Of a stretch of 64,000 nt of DNA, positions 31,878 to 39,831 are shown piece after piece; within the stretch, counting starts at the first letter, position 1, and every line of letters starts with the position of its first letter. The position numbers and the translations under genes are program-made. The stretch spans positions 8,908,501 through 8,972,500 of the forward strand of contig NZ_CP095376.1 in the NCBI RefSeq assembly GCF_023008405.1, read 5' to 3'. The stretch comes from Amycolatopsis sp. FBCC-B4732. GTDB taxonomy: Bacteria > Actinomycetota > Actinomycetes > Mycobacteriales > Pseudonocardiaceae. The notes beneath the pieces were generated by a model. That model saw only the letters and a program-made list of their open reading frames with translations. It did no database searches and was not told where the DNA came from.

Positions 31878-32380
31878 TCGCCTCGCTGCTGCCGGGCTTC
31901 CGGGACGTACGCAGTGCGTTGGTCGCGGGCTACATGTGGTTCTGTGCCGGGTGGTTGCTGGTGGGGCACTACCACCCTCCGGCGGCTGACCGTGGACGAC
32001 CTCGACGAGCGGCCGCGCGGTCCGCTATCGGTCTTCCGGCCGGTGACCAGTCGCGTGGTAGCGCGGGTGCGCAGCCGGATCCGGTCGGACTACCGGCAGC
32101 TCCAGGAGAAGACCACTTCCGATAACACGCCGCGCGGTGAAGACCGCCACGAAGTCGATCGTCTCACCATCGATGCGCTGCGCGAAGTGCTGCATATGTC
32201 GCCACGGTTGATCACCGCGAAGCCCGAATTGCATCGAAGCAGTCGTATCGGGAGTGGTCGGCGTCGCTGACATCTACCTTTTCGGCCAGGCGCGCGCTTT
32301 GTTCCGGGAGGCGCACAGCATGATCGGGCACAGCGTCGCGGACGGCACGATCAGCTCCGCGGCGATGGGTGACCGGACCT
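31878..32380 (+). pseudogene. Degenerate membrane-protein gene remnant
   Basis: Three protein-like stretches lie in different frames of this 500-bp gap. The first is LLPGFRDVRSALVAGYMWFC (frame 2, hydrophobic helix). The second is LTVDDLDERPRGPLSVFR...LREVLHMSPRLITAKPELH (frame 3). The third is VVGVADIYLFGQARALFREA, ending at TAG 32378-32380. The order resembles an actinobacterial membrane protein of unknown function with a short N-terminal helix and a charged cytoplasmic part, now broken by frameshifts and deletions. No intact ORF is supported. Confidence 0.35.
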
Positions 32381-32933
32381 AGCGGCCCCGCCACGAAAGC
32401 GGCGACAACGTCAACGCCGCTTCCGCGATCTTCTTCGCCGTTGCCGTCTTCAGCCCCTTCGTCGCCGACGCGATCCACTCGTCCACCGGGCGCACGCCGA
32501 TATCGCGGTACTCCAGGGCCTGCAGCAGCATCTCCAGCTTGTCCGCGTCCTTCGCGCACAACGCTTCCGCCGTCGCACGGCTCTCGTACTCGTCCACCGC
32601 CTCGCGCACCAGCTCGCGCGACTTCTTCGGCAGCGCGGCCGTCTGGTCGGCGGTGATCTCGCGCGGTTCCGGCTTGCGCAGGTACTCCACCGCCGTCAGC
32701 GGGAGGTCGCCCGTGCGCGTCTCCTGCGTGTCGTGCCACAGCGCGAGGAACGCCGCCCGCTCCGGGGACGCGCCTTCTTCCGCCGCGAGCAGCGCCGCCA
32801 GCTGGGCCGCGCGGAGGCTGTGCTCGCCGACCGACTCGGGGTCGCGCACACCCGCGTGCCACCAGCCCGACCGCCGGATCCGCTTCAGGAGGCCGAGCTC
32901 GTACCCGAACGAGGCCAGCGCTTCAGAGGTCAT
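32379..32933 (-). CDS. HD-domain hydrolase (YfbR-like)
   Basis: 184 aa. HD signature: VGEHSLRAAQLAALL (first His), LWHDTQE (HD pair) and KDADKLEMLLQALEY (final Asp). The size and spacing are those of YfbR/5'-deoxynucleotidase-like phosphohydrolases, which hydrolyse dNMPs or other nucleotides. Cytoplasmic. It ends 1-2 bp beside the preceding remnant and begins 10 bp from the end of the lactate permease gene on the same strand. Confidence 0.8.
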   Translation of the reverse strand: MTSEALASFGYELGLLKRIRRSGWWHAGVRDPESVGEHSLRAAQLAALLAAEEGASPERAAFLALWHDTQETRTGDLPLTAVEYLRKPEPREITADQTAALPKKSRELVREAVDEYESRATAEALCAKDADKLEMLLQALEYRDIGVRPVDEWIASATKGLKTATAKKIAEAALTLSPLSWRGR

Positions 32934-32943
32934 GCCGCCCAGC

Positions 32944-34623
32944 CTAGGGCGACGGGATCATCGCCGTCAGGATCGTCGCCTGCAGGAGGGAGATCACGCC
33001 GACCACGGCCGTCAGCAGCAGGGACCAGAGGAACGTCTGCCGCAGCAGCGAGCCCTCCTTGCCGCTCTGGCCGATCGCCGTCGCGCCGATCGACAGGTTC
33101 TGCGGGGAGATCATCTTGCCCATCACGCCGCCGGACGTGTTGGTCGCGCCGGCCAGGATCGGGTTCAGGTTCAGCTGCTGCGCCGAGATCACCTGCATCG
33201 GGCCGAACAGGCTGTTCGTCGACGCGTCCGAGCCGGTCAGGAACACGCCCAGCCAGCCGATGTAGGCGGAGAACAGCGGGAAGACCGCGCCGGTCGTCGC
33301 CAGGGCCAGGCCCAGCGTCTGCGTCGCGCCCGAGTAGTTCATCACGAACGCGATGGCCAGGATCATGAAGATCGTCGCGAGCGCCCAGCGCATCTGGACC
33401 AGCGTCCGCCGGTACGTCTCGAGCAGCAGCTTCGGCCGCGCGCCCATCGCGAAGCCGGCGATGACCGCCGCGATCAGCGCCACCGTGCCGGGTGAGAACA
33501 GGAAGTCCACCGTGAACGTCGCCGCGTAGGGCGCGTTCTTCGCCGTGATCGGCGGGTGCTGGATGACGTGGTTGTGCAGGCCCGGCCAGGCGAAGATCCA
33601 GTCCGCCTTGTGCAGCAGCTTCGTCAGGTCCAGCCAGGTGGGCAGGTTCTTGAAGATCGTGCCGATCCGCGACAGGAAGATCGCGAGGATCAGGATGATG
33701 TAGGGCATCCACGCGTGGAGCGCGCGCCGGTCGGATTTTTCGGCGGTCGAGACAGCGCTTTCTTCACCTTCGAACCGCCACACCGCCGCGGGCTGCCAGA
33801 ACCGCGTCAGCACCCAGAGCGCGGCCATCGCGGTGAGCGCGGCGAGGACGTCGACGAGGCTGGCGCTGATGTAGTTGGACGCGACGAACTGCATGGCGGC
33901 GAAAGCGAACCCGGCGGTCAGCACGGCCGGCCACACCTCGAGCATGCGCTTCCAGCCGGCCAGGACGACGACGAGGAACGCCGGGATGATCAGCGCCAGC
34001 ACCGGAACCTGCCGCCCGACCATGGCCGAGAACAGCTCGGTGGCCTGGTCCTGCTTGAGGTGCATGATCGGCGCGGTCAGCCTGCCGAGCACGATCAGCG
34101 GGTTGCCGAGCCCGCCGAACGCGACCGGCGCGGTGTTCGCGAGCAACGCCAGCACAACGGCCTTCACCGGCGGAAACCCGAGCGCGGCCATCATCGCCGC
34201 GGTGATCGCGATCGGCGACCCACCACCCGCGACGCCTTCGAGGAGCGCGCCGAAGGCGAACGCGATCAGAAGGGCCTGGAGCCGCCGGTCTTCGCTGAAC
34301 CCGGCGAGCACCCGCTTGATCGAGTCGAACCGGCCGGTCGCCACCGTGACGTTGTGGAAGTACACGGCGTGGAACGCGATCCAGGCCACCGACCAGATCC
34401 CGAACAGCACACCCATCGCGGCGGAGTCGAACGCCAGTGCGGCCGGCATCCGGTACAGCAGAAGGGCGACGCCGAGCGCGGTGACCAGCGCGAGCGCGGC
34501 CGAGAGGTGCGCGGAGAAGCGGACGACGCCGAGCGCGACGAGCAGCACGACGATCGGCAGCGCGGCGAGCAGCGCGGACACCCACAGCCCACCCGCCGGC
34601 TGGTAGTCCTGGATCCAGGTCAC
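32944..34623 (-). CDS. lldP: L-lactate permease family transporter
   Basis: 559 aa with about 13 membrane segments. Family landmarks: GALLEGVAGGGSPIAITAAMMAALGFPP, NTAPVAFGGLGNPLIVLGRLT, FLTGSDASTNSLFGPMQVISAQQL and ATNTSGGVMGKMISPQNLSIGATAIG. LctP/LldP proteins import L-lactate (also D-lactate and glycolate) with protons. GTG start 34623. An IclR regulator gene lies upstream on the same strand beyond a minisatellite; no lactate dehydrogenase gene is in the window. Confidence 0.9.
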   Translation of the reverse strand: MTWIQDYQPAGGLWVSALLAALPIVVLLVALGVVRFSAHLSAALALVTALGVALLLYRMPAALAFDSAAMGVLFGIWSVAWIAFHAVYFHNVTVATGRFDSIKRVLAGFSEDRRLQALLIAFAFGALLEGVAGGGSPIAITAAMMAALGFPPVKAVVLALLANTAPVAFGGLGNPLIVLGRLTAPIMHLKQDQATELFSAMVGRQVPVLALIIPAFLVVVLAGWKRMLEVWPAVLTAGFAFAAMQFVASNYISASLVDVLAALTAMAALWVLTRFWQPAAVWRFEGEESAVSTAEKSDRRALHAWMPYIILILAIFLSRIGTIFKNLPTWLDLTKLLHKADWIFAWPGLHNHVIQHPPITAKNAPYAATFTVDFLFSPGTVALIAAVIAGFAMGARPKLLLETYRRTLVQMRWALATIFMILAIAFVMNYSGATQTLGLALATTGAVFPLFSAYIGWLGVFLTGSDASTNSLFGPMQVISAQQLNLNPILAGATNTSGGVMGKMISPQNLSIGATAIGQSGKEGSLLRQTFLWSLLLTAVVGVISLLQATILTAMIPSP

Positions 34624-34679
34624 GGTCGGCTCCTTCGCCGGGTGCGGGGACAGCGGGGTGGGGATCGGTGGCCGAGCGC

Positions 34680-35075
34680 CGGAGGTTGGGTCGGGCGGCT
34701 GCGGGTTGGCCGAGCAGGGGTGGCGTTCGGGCGGGCGGCCGCGGGTGGGGCCGGCCGTGGGCTGGTGGGGTTGGGGCCGCGGCCGTGGTGGTGCGGGCCA
34801 TGCGGCTGTGGGTTGGCCGAGTCGCGGGGTTGGGGCCGGGTGGCTGTGGGTTGGCCGAGGCGCGGGATTGGGGTCGGGTGGCTGCGGCCGCGGCGTTGCG
34901 GGCCGGGTGGCTGTGGGCTGGCCGAGTCGCGGGATTGGGGTCGGGTGGCTGAGGCCGTGGAGTTGCGGGTTGGCCGAGTCGTCGGGGTCGGGATCGGGTG
35001 GCTGCGGGTGAGGCGGTGTCGTGGGCCGGGCGGCTGCGGGTTGGCCGAGCCGTGGCGGGCCGCGCGGGTCGGGGT
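34680..35075. repeat. Imperfect minisatellite between lldP and the IclR gene
   Basis: Degenerate tandem units of roughly 40-60 bp recur at least six times, built around GGTTGGCCGAGTCGCGGGAT and GGGGTCGGGTGGCTGCGG. Open frames across it give only Gly/Arg/Trp-rich text and are not genes. The rest of 34624-35115 holds the lldP leader (no clear promoter seen) and the 3' flank of the IclR gene. Confidence 0.65.
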
Positions 35076-35115
35076 GGGCCGCGAGACGGGGCCGGGCGCC
35101 GCGACCGCGAGTGGG

Positions 35116-35898
35116 TCAGGCGGGGCGGCTCCGGACGAAACCCAACCTCAGCGACAGCGCCGCAGCCGTGCCGGCCACCGATGCGCCCAGCTCGTCCAAG
35201 CGCCGCAGCACCCGCGGTGCCGGTCCCGCGATGCTGATCGCCGCGATCGGCCTGCCGGAGTGGTCGCGGACCGCGGCCGCCACGCACCCGACGTCCGGCT
35301 CGTTCTCCACCTCGTCGATCGCCCAGCCGCGCCGGCTCGTGCGCGCGAGCTCGTCCAGGAGCCGGTGGGGGTCGATGATCGTCTTCAGCGTCAGCGAATC
35401 CAGCTTCATCCGGCGGACGCGCTCGGCGCGGTCGACCTCCGGCAGCGCGGCGAGCCACGCCTTCCCGAGCGACGTCGCGTGCTGCGGGCGGCGCGTGCCG
35501 AGGCGGCAGGCGAGCGTCACCGCGCTGGCGCTGCGTTCGGTGGCGACGTAGACCATCGTGTCGTTGTCCGGCACCGCTAGGTACGTCGTCTCACCCGAGC
35601 GCTCCGCGAGCGACGCGAGGTAGCGCGGCGCGCACCGGTGCAGGTCGGTCGCCGCCATCGCGCGGGCGCCGAGCTCGACCAGCCGCGTCCCCAGCCGCAC
35701 GCGGCCGGTGATCTGGTCGGCTTCGAGGTATTCGAGGTTCTTCAAGGTGCCGACGATCCGGTACGCGGCACTGCGGGAAAGCCCCAGTTGCCGCGCGATC
35801 GCATTGGTGGAAATCTCCTGGTGCCGGCCCACGTGCTCCAGCACCGCGAGTCCGCGTTCGAGAGTTCCGCTGTTCTCCAGCCCGCGCTCCGGTCCCAC
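35116..35898 (-). CDS. IclR-family regulator
   Basis: 260 aa. An N-terminal winged helix (LERGLAVLEHVGRHQEISTNAIARQLGLSRSAAYRIVGTLKNLEYLE) and a C-terminal effector domain (RYLASLAERSGETTYLAVPDNDTMVYVATE..., HATSLGKAWLAALP, GCVAAAVRDHSGRPIAAISIAGP). The GTG at 35898 is preferred because GGAGGG precedes it; a start at 35973 would add a non-homologous leader. It may regulate the lactate permease gene downstream (inference from position). Confidence 0.88.
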   Translation of the reverse strand: MGPERGLENSGTLERGLAVLEHVGRHQEISTNAIARQLGLSRSAAYRIVGTLKNLEYLEADQITGRVRLGTRLVELGARAMAATDLHRCAPRYLASLAERSGETTYLAVPDNDTMVYVATERSASAVTLACRLGTRRPQHATSLGKAWLAALPEVDRAERVRRMKLDSLTLKTIIDPHRLLDELARTSRRGWAIDEVENEPDVGCVAAAVRDHSGRPIAAISIAGPAPRVLRRLDELGASVAGTAAALSLRLGFVRSRPA

Positions 35899-35965
35899 GT
35901 TGCCCTCCGTTGGACGTTCCCGGTTTCCGCTCAGCGGCAAGGCTTTCCGCTGGGTGGGTTTGGAC

Positions 35966-36056
35966 GGTAACACCTCCGATGTATGTACGGAAGATCTTGA
36001 AACGCTTCAGGATAAACGCAGTTACTTGTGCACGCTAATTGGTACAACCTCCGATG
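35966..36056. promoter_or_regulatory. Direct repeats upstream of the IclR gene
   Basis: GGTAACACCTCCGATG (35966-35981) and GGTACAACCTCCGATG (36041-36056) match at 14 of 16 bases, 75 bp apart, in an unusually AT-rich stretch upstream of the IclR start. Possible autoregulatory operator sites. Confidence 0.35.
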
Positions 36057-36113
36057 GTTAAGTTTCCTACCTATGGCGGTTGCGGGCCTCTGAACAGGCC
36101 GGATCGACAACTT

Positions 36114-36153
36114 CGACAACGTTGTCGTTCAGGTCCGTGAATGCGCATTCACG
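36114..36153. repeat. Two perfect palindromes downstream of the TetR gene
   Basis: CGACAACGTTGTCG (36114-36127, 14 bp) and CGTGAATGCGCATTCACG (36136-36153, 18 bp) are both perfect. They lie just past the 3' end of the TetR gene and could serve as terminator or operator. The TGAATG/CATTCA arms of the second equal those of the 15.8-kb repeat. Confidence 0.6.
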
Positions 36154-36184
36154 AGCCTGAACCGCGCCGGTCGGCGGGGAAAAG

Positions 36185-36754
36185 TCACGAACGCCCGGAA
36201 AGGTCGACGGCCGCCCGGACGTCGGCCATGGCCTGCCGCGCGGATTCGCCGAAGTCGCCGCCGGCGCTCCAGTGTTCGTGGGCGAGCTTCATCGCGAGCG
36301 CGCCCAGTTCCGCGGCGACGCACGCCGTCAGCTCCGGGACGCCACGCCGTCTCAGCGCGTCGGCCAGCGTCGCCGTGAGGGTCAGGCCCTTCAGGGCTTC
36401 GCGCTCCCGCAGTTCCGGGTTGGCGTCGATCACCGCCCGCCGGAGCGCGCCGAACTCGCGGCGCTCCGGCGTGAAGACCTCGCGGCCGACCGCGGCCACG
36501 GCGTCCGTCACCACGTCGAGCGGGCTGGCGGTTTCCGGTGCCGCGGCGACCGCTCCGGCGAGCAGGCCGGCCAGCGTGCCGCCGCCGAAGAGCACTTCGC
36601 GCTTGTCCTGGAAGTGCCGGAAGAAGGTGCTCTTCGTCAATCCGGCGCGCTCGGCGATGTCGATCACCGTCGTGTCCTCGTAGCCGCGCTCGGCGAACAG
36701 TTCCAGCGCGGCTTTGCTCAGCCGCTCCGGGGCGTTCGGTTGCCAGCGGGCCAT
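36185..36754 (-). CDS. TetR-family repressor
   Basis: 189 aa. HTH: RLSKAALELFAERGYEDTTVIDIAERAGLTKSTFFRHFQDKREVLF. Ala-rich helical ligand domain. Divergent from the quinone-oxidoreductase-like gene; the 80-bp gap holds a long inverted repeat that is the probable operator for both. Confidence 0.9.
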   Translation of the reverse strand: MARWQPNAPERLSKAALELFAERGYEDTTVIDIAERAGLTKSTFFRHFQDKREVLFGGGTLAGLLAGAVAAAPETASPLDVVTDAVAAVGREVFTPERREFGALRRAVIDANPELREREALKGLTLTATLADALRRRGVPELTACVAAELGALAMKLAHEHWSAGGDFGESARQAMADVRAAVDLSGRS

Positions 36755-36770
36755 GGGACCACTTTACGGC

Positions 36771-36809
36771 ACTTGGTCCCGTCATCGGTGTACGGTGATG
36801 GGACCAAGT
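36771..36809. promoter_or_regulatory. Inverted-repeat operator between TetR and oxidoreductase genes
   Basis: ACTTGGTCCC (36771-36780) is repeated inverted as GGGACCAAGT (36800-36809), and the homology continues inward (RTCAYC). A further GGGACCA half site lies at 36755-36761, overlapping the TetR start region. Position between the divergent genes fits TetR control. Confidence 0.6.
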
Positions 36810-36834
36810 CTCATCACTGCCGCTGGAGGTCCCC

Positions 36835-37743
36835 GTGAGCCGAGCCGTCGTCTACGAAGAGTTCGGTGGTCCCGAAGTCCTGGAGCTGCGCGAGGTGCCG
36901 GAACCGCACGCCGGCCCGGGCGAAGTGCGCGTCCGCGTCACCGCGGCCGGGCTGAACCCGATGGACTGGGGCCTCGCCGCCCGGCCCGAAGCCGCGGCGC
37001 AGTTCGGCATCACGCTGCCGTCGGGCTTCGGGTACGACTTCGCCGGCGTGGTCGACGAGGTCGGGCCCGGCGCCACCGGGTTCGCCCTCGGCGACCGCGT
37101 CCACGGCGGCGCGCTCGGCCGGGCCGTCGCCGACTTCGTCGTCATCGAGGTGCCCGGTTCGCTCTTCCCGACGCCGGACGGGATCGGCGACGAAGTGGCG
37201 AGCACGCTCCCGGTGGCCGGCTCCTCGGCGGCCGCGGCGCTGGCGGCGATCGGGCTGCGGTCCGGCGACACCGTCCTGATCGGCGGGGCCGCCGGCGGCG
37301 TCGGCATCTTCGCCGTCCAGCTCGCGAAGCTCGCCGGTGCCCGGGTGATCGGGACGGCGTCGGAGAGCACGTTCGGCTTCCTGCGCGAGCTCGGCGCCGA
37401 GCCGGTCACCTACGGCCCCGGGCTGGCGGACCGCGTCCGGGCGCTCGGCGTGACCGCGGCGACGGACCTGTTCGGCACCGAGACGGCCGAGGCCGCGCTG
37501 GCCATCGGCGTCCCGCCCGAGCGGATCTCCACGATCGCCGCCGGCCCCACCCCGCCCGGCGGCGTGCGGGCGACCGGGGGCGCCGACGCGGAACCGGGCG
37601 AGCTCGCGAGGATCACCACGGCGATCGTCGACGGGCAGCTCACCGTGCCGATCGCCGCGGTCTTCCCGGTCGAGAAGATCCGCGACGCCGTCGCCCTGCA
37701 GGCCGGCCGGCACGTGCACGGCAAGGTCGTCGTCACGCTCTGA
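36835..37743 (+). CDS. NADP-dependent quinone-oxidoreductase-like MDR protein
   Basis: 302 aa. Zinc-free medium-chain dehydrogenase/reductase: an N-terminal GroES-like fold (EEFGGPEVLELREVPEPHAGPGEVRVRV, AAGLNPMDW), then a Rossmann motif GGAAGGVGIFAVQLAK. The end (IAAVFPVEKIRDAVALQAGRHVHGKVVVTL) is typical of this group. Likely reduces quinones or enones with NADPH. GTG start 36835 follows CTGGAGG. Probably repressed by the divergent TetR protein. Confidence 0.88.
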   Translation: MSRAVVYEEFGGPEVLELREVPEPHAGPGEVRVRVTAAGLNPMDWGLAARPEAAAQFGITLPSGFGYDFAGVVDEVGPGATGFALGDRVHGGALGRAVADFVVIEVPGSLFPTPDGIGDEVASTLPVAGSSAAAALAAIGLRSGDTVLIGGAAGGVGIFAVQLAKLAGARVIGTASESTFGFLRELGAEPVTYGPGLADRVRALGVTAATDLFGTETAEAALAIGVPPERISTIAAGPTPPGGVRATGGADAEPGELARITTAIVDGQLTVPIAAVFPVEKIRDAVALQAGRHVHGKVVVTL

Positions 37744-37804
37744 CGCGAGACGCGGGCCACGGACTCAGGAAACTCACAGCGCCCGCGGGGCACCATCCGC
37801 ACCG

Positions 37805-39034
37805 ATGACCGTCCGAAACCCCTTCCGCACCCGTGCGTCCGTGGCCGCCGGCCGGCTGACCGCTTGGCTGTCCCGCAGTTCGGGGCTCGGCCGCGGCGGC
37901 ATGATCGGCGGCCGCGTCACGCTCGCCCTCGACCCGCGGGCACTGGGCCGGCTCGGCCGGGAGCGGACCGTCGTGGTGGTCACCGGCACGAACGGCAAGA
38001 CGACGACGTCGCTCATGCTCACCCGCGCGCTCGAAGCGCTGGCCGAGGTCGCCGCCAACACGGACGGCTCGAACATGCCCGACGGCGTCCTCGCCGCGCT
38101 GGCCGCCCGCCCGGACGCGCCGTACGCGGTCCTCGAAGTCGACGAGGCCCACGTGCCGTGGGTGGCGGAGCAGCTCCAGCCCGCCGTGCTCGTGCTGCTG
38201 AACCTCAGCCGCGACCAGCTCGACCGCGTCGGCGAGGTCCGCGCCACCGAACGCGACCTGCGGGCGGCGCTGGCGGAGCTGCCGGGCACGGTGGTCGTCG
38301 CGAACTGCGACGACGTCCTCGTGACGTCCGCCGCGACGGCGGCCGCGCGGCCGGTGTGGGTGAGCACCGGGCGGCGCTGGACCGGCGACTCGACGGCGTG
38401 CCCGCGCTGCGACGGCCTGGTCGGGTTCCGCGGCAAGGACTGGAGCTGCGGCTGCGGGCTGGCTCGTCCGGAACCCGGCTGGACCCTCGACGGCGACCTC
38501 GTCCGCACGCCCGGCGGCCGCGAGGTCGACCTCGACCTGCGGCTGCCGGGGGACGCGAACCGGGCGAACGCGGCGCTCGCGCTGGCCGCGGCGCACCGGC
38601 TCGGCGTGCCGCCGCACACCGCGGCCGCCCGGCTGCGGACGATCACCGACATCGGCGGCCGCTACCGCACGATCCGCCGTTCGCGGCACTCCGTGCGGCT
38701 GATGCTGGCGAAGAACCCGGCCGGCTGGGTCGAAACGCTGCGCGTGCTGGACGAGGACACGCCGGTGATCGTCGCGGTGAACGCGCAGGAAGCGGACGGG
38801 CGCGACCTGTCCTGGCTGTGGGACGTGCACTTCGAGCGGCTGCGCGGGCGTCAGGTGGTGGTCACCGGCGAGCGCGGCGCCGACCTCGCCGTCAGGCTCT
38901 GCTACGCCGAAGTCGCGCACTGGATCGAGCCGGACCCGGTGGCCGCGATCGACGGCCTCCCGCCCGGCGCCGTCGAGCTGGTCGCCAACTACACGGCGTT
39001 CCGCGACCTGGTCGGGCGGCTGCCCGGTGGCTGA
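37805..39034 (+). CDS. murT: Lipid II isoglutaminyl synthase subunit MurT
   Basis: 409 aa. A Mur-ligase-like enzyme: P-loop TGTNGKTTTS near residue 61, ANTDGSNMPDG, and LVLLNLSRDQLDRVGEV. A Cys ribbon insertion (CPRCDG...WSCGCG) and a C-terminal DUF1727 region (RYRTIRRSRHSVRLMLAKNPAGW) identify MurT. With GatD it amidates the second-position D-Glu of lipid II stem peptides to D-isoglutamine. ATG 37805. It overlaps gatD by 8 bp. Confidence 0.93.
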   Translation: MTVRNPFRTRASVAAGRLTAWLSRSSGLGRGGMIGGRVTLALDPRALGRLGRERTVVVVTGTNGKTTTSLMLTRALEALAEVAANTDGSNMPDGVLAALAARPDAPYAVLEVDEAHVPWVAEQLQPAVLVLLNLSRDQLDRVGEVRATERDLRAALAELPGTVVVANCDDVLVTSAATAAARPVWVSTGRRWTGDSTACPRCDGLVGFRGKDWSCGCGLARPEPGWTLDGDLVRTPGGREVDLDLRLPGDANRANAALALAAAHRLGVPPHTAAARLRTITDIGGRYRTIRRSRHSVRLMLAKNPAGWVETLRVLDEDTPVIVAVNAQEADGRDLSWLWDVHFERLRGRQVVVTGERGADLAVRLCYAEVAHWIEPDPVAAIDGLPPGAVELVANYTAFRDLVGRLPGG

Positions 39035-39731
39035 GTCGGTCGTCCACATCGGACTGTTGCTGCCGGAGGTGCTCGGCACCTACGGCGACACCGGCAACGC
39101 GCAGGTGCTCTGCCGCCGGCTGCGGTGGCGCGGGTTCGACGCCGAGGTCGTCCCGGTCGGGCTGGGCGAGCCGGTACCGTCCACTTTGGACCTGTACCTG
39201 CTCGGCGGCGGCGAGGACGGCGCCCAGGCGCTGGCCGCCGCGCACCTGCGCAGGCACTGGCGGACGCGCTCGAGCGGCGCGGTGGTCTTCGGCGTCTGCG
39301 CGGGCCTGCAGGTGCTCGGCACCCGCTTCCGCGGCCTCGACGGCGTCGAGCACGACGGCCTCGGCCTCCTCGACGTCACCACGGAACCCGGCGAGCGGCG
39401 CGCGGTGGCGGAGCTGGTGGCGTCGTCGTCGGGGCTGCTGCCCGAGCCGCTCACGGGCTTCGAGAACCACCTGGGCGTGAGCAAGCTCGGCGCGGACAGC
39501 GAGCCGCTCGGCACGGTGCTGCGCGGCACGGGCAACGGCGACGGGACCGAGGGCGCGGTGACGGACCGGGTGGTGGGGACGTACCTGCACGGCCCGGCCC
39601 TGGCCCGCAACCCGGCGCTGGCGGACCTGCTGCTGAGCTGGGTGGCGGGGCACCCGATGCCCCCGCTGGAGCTCCCGGAGGTCGACCGCCTGCGCACGGA
39701 ACGCCTGACAGCCACCCGCCGACGCCGATGA
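39027..39731 (+). CDS. gatD: Lipid II isoglutaminyl synthase glutaminase subunit GatD
   Basis: 234 aa. Class I glutamine amidotransferase: Cys91 in FGVCAGLQVLG and His188 in TYLHGPALARNPALAD form the catalytic pair. LLLPEVLGTYGDTGNAQVL is typical of GatD/CobQ-like glutaminases. It supplies ammonia to MurT in the MurT-GatD complex. GTG start 39027 overlaps murT. Confidence 0.93.
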   Translation: MAESVVHIGLLLPEVLGTYGDTGNAQVLCRRLRWRGFDAEVVPVGLGEPVPSTLDLYLLGGGEDGAQALAAAHLRRHWRTRSSGAVVFGVCAGLQVLGTRFRGLDGVEHDGLGLLDVTTEPGERRAVAELVASSSGLLPEPLTGFENHLGVSKLGADSEPLGTVLRGTGNGDGTEGAVTDRVVGTYLHGPALARNPALADLLLSWVAGHPMPPLELPEVDRLRTERLTATRRRR

Positions 39732-39831
39732 CCGCGGTGCCCCCAGTCCCGCTCACGACCGGCGGCGACCCGCGGTGGACGTGACCGCGGGGGAACCGCG
39801 GGTGGCCGCCCTTCGCGGTTACGCTGCGTTG

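Noticed and set aside
32025..32273. 82-codon minus-strand frame in the 31.9-32.4 kb gap
   Set aside because: The plus-strand fragments are more protein-like; no ribosome-binding site or family resemblance.
33556..35580. Long plus-strand frame across lldP and the minisatellite
   Set aside because: It is antisense to lldP and IclR, and its middle is repetitive Gly/Trp/Arg text from the minisatellite.
36114..36127. CGACAACGTTGTCG as operator of the TetR gene
   Set aside because: It lies at the 3' end of that gene, while a much better operator sits at its 5' end.
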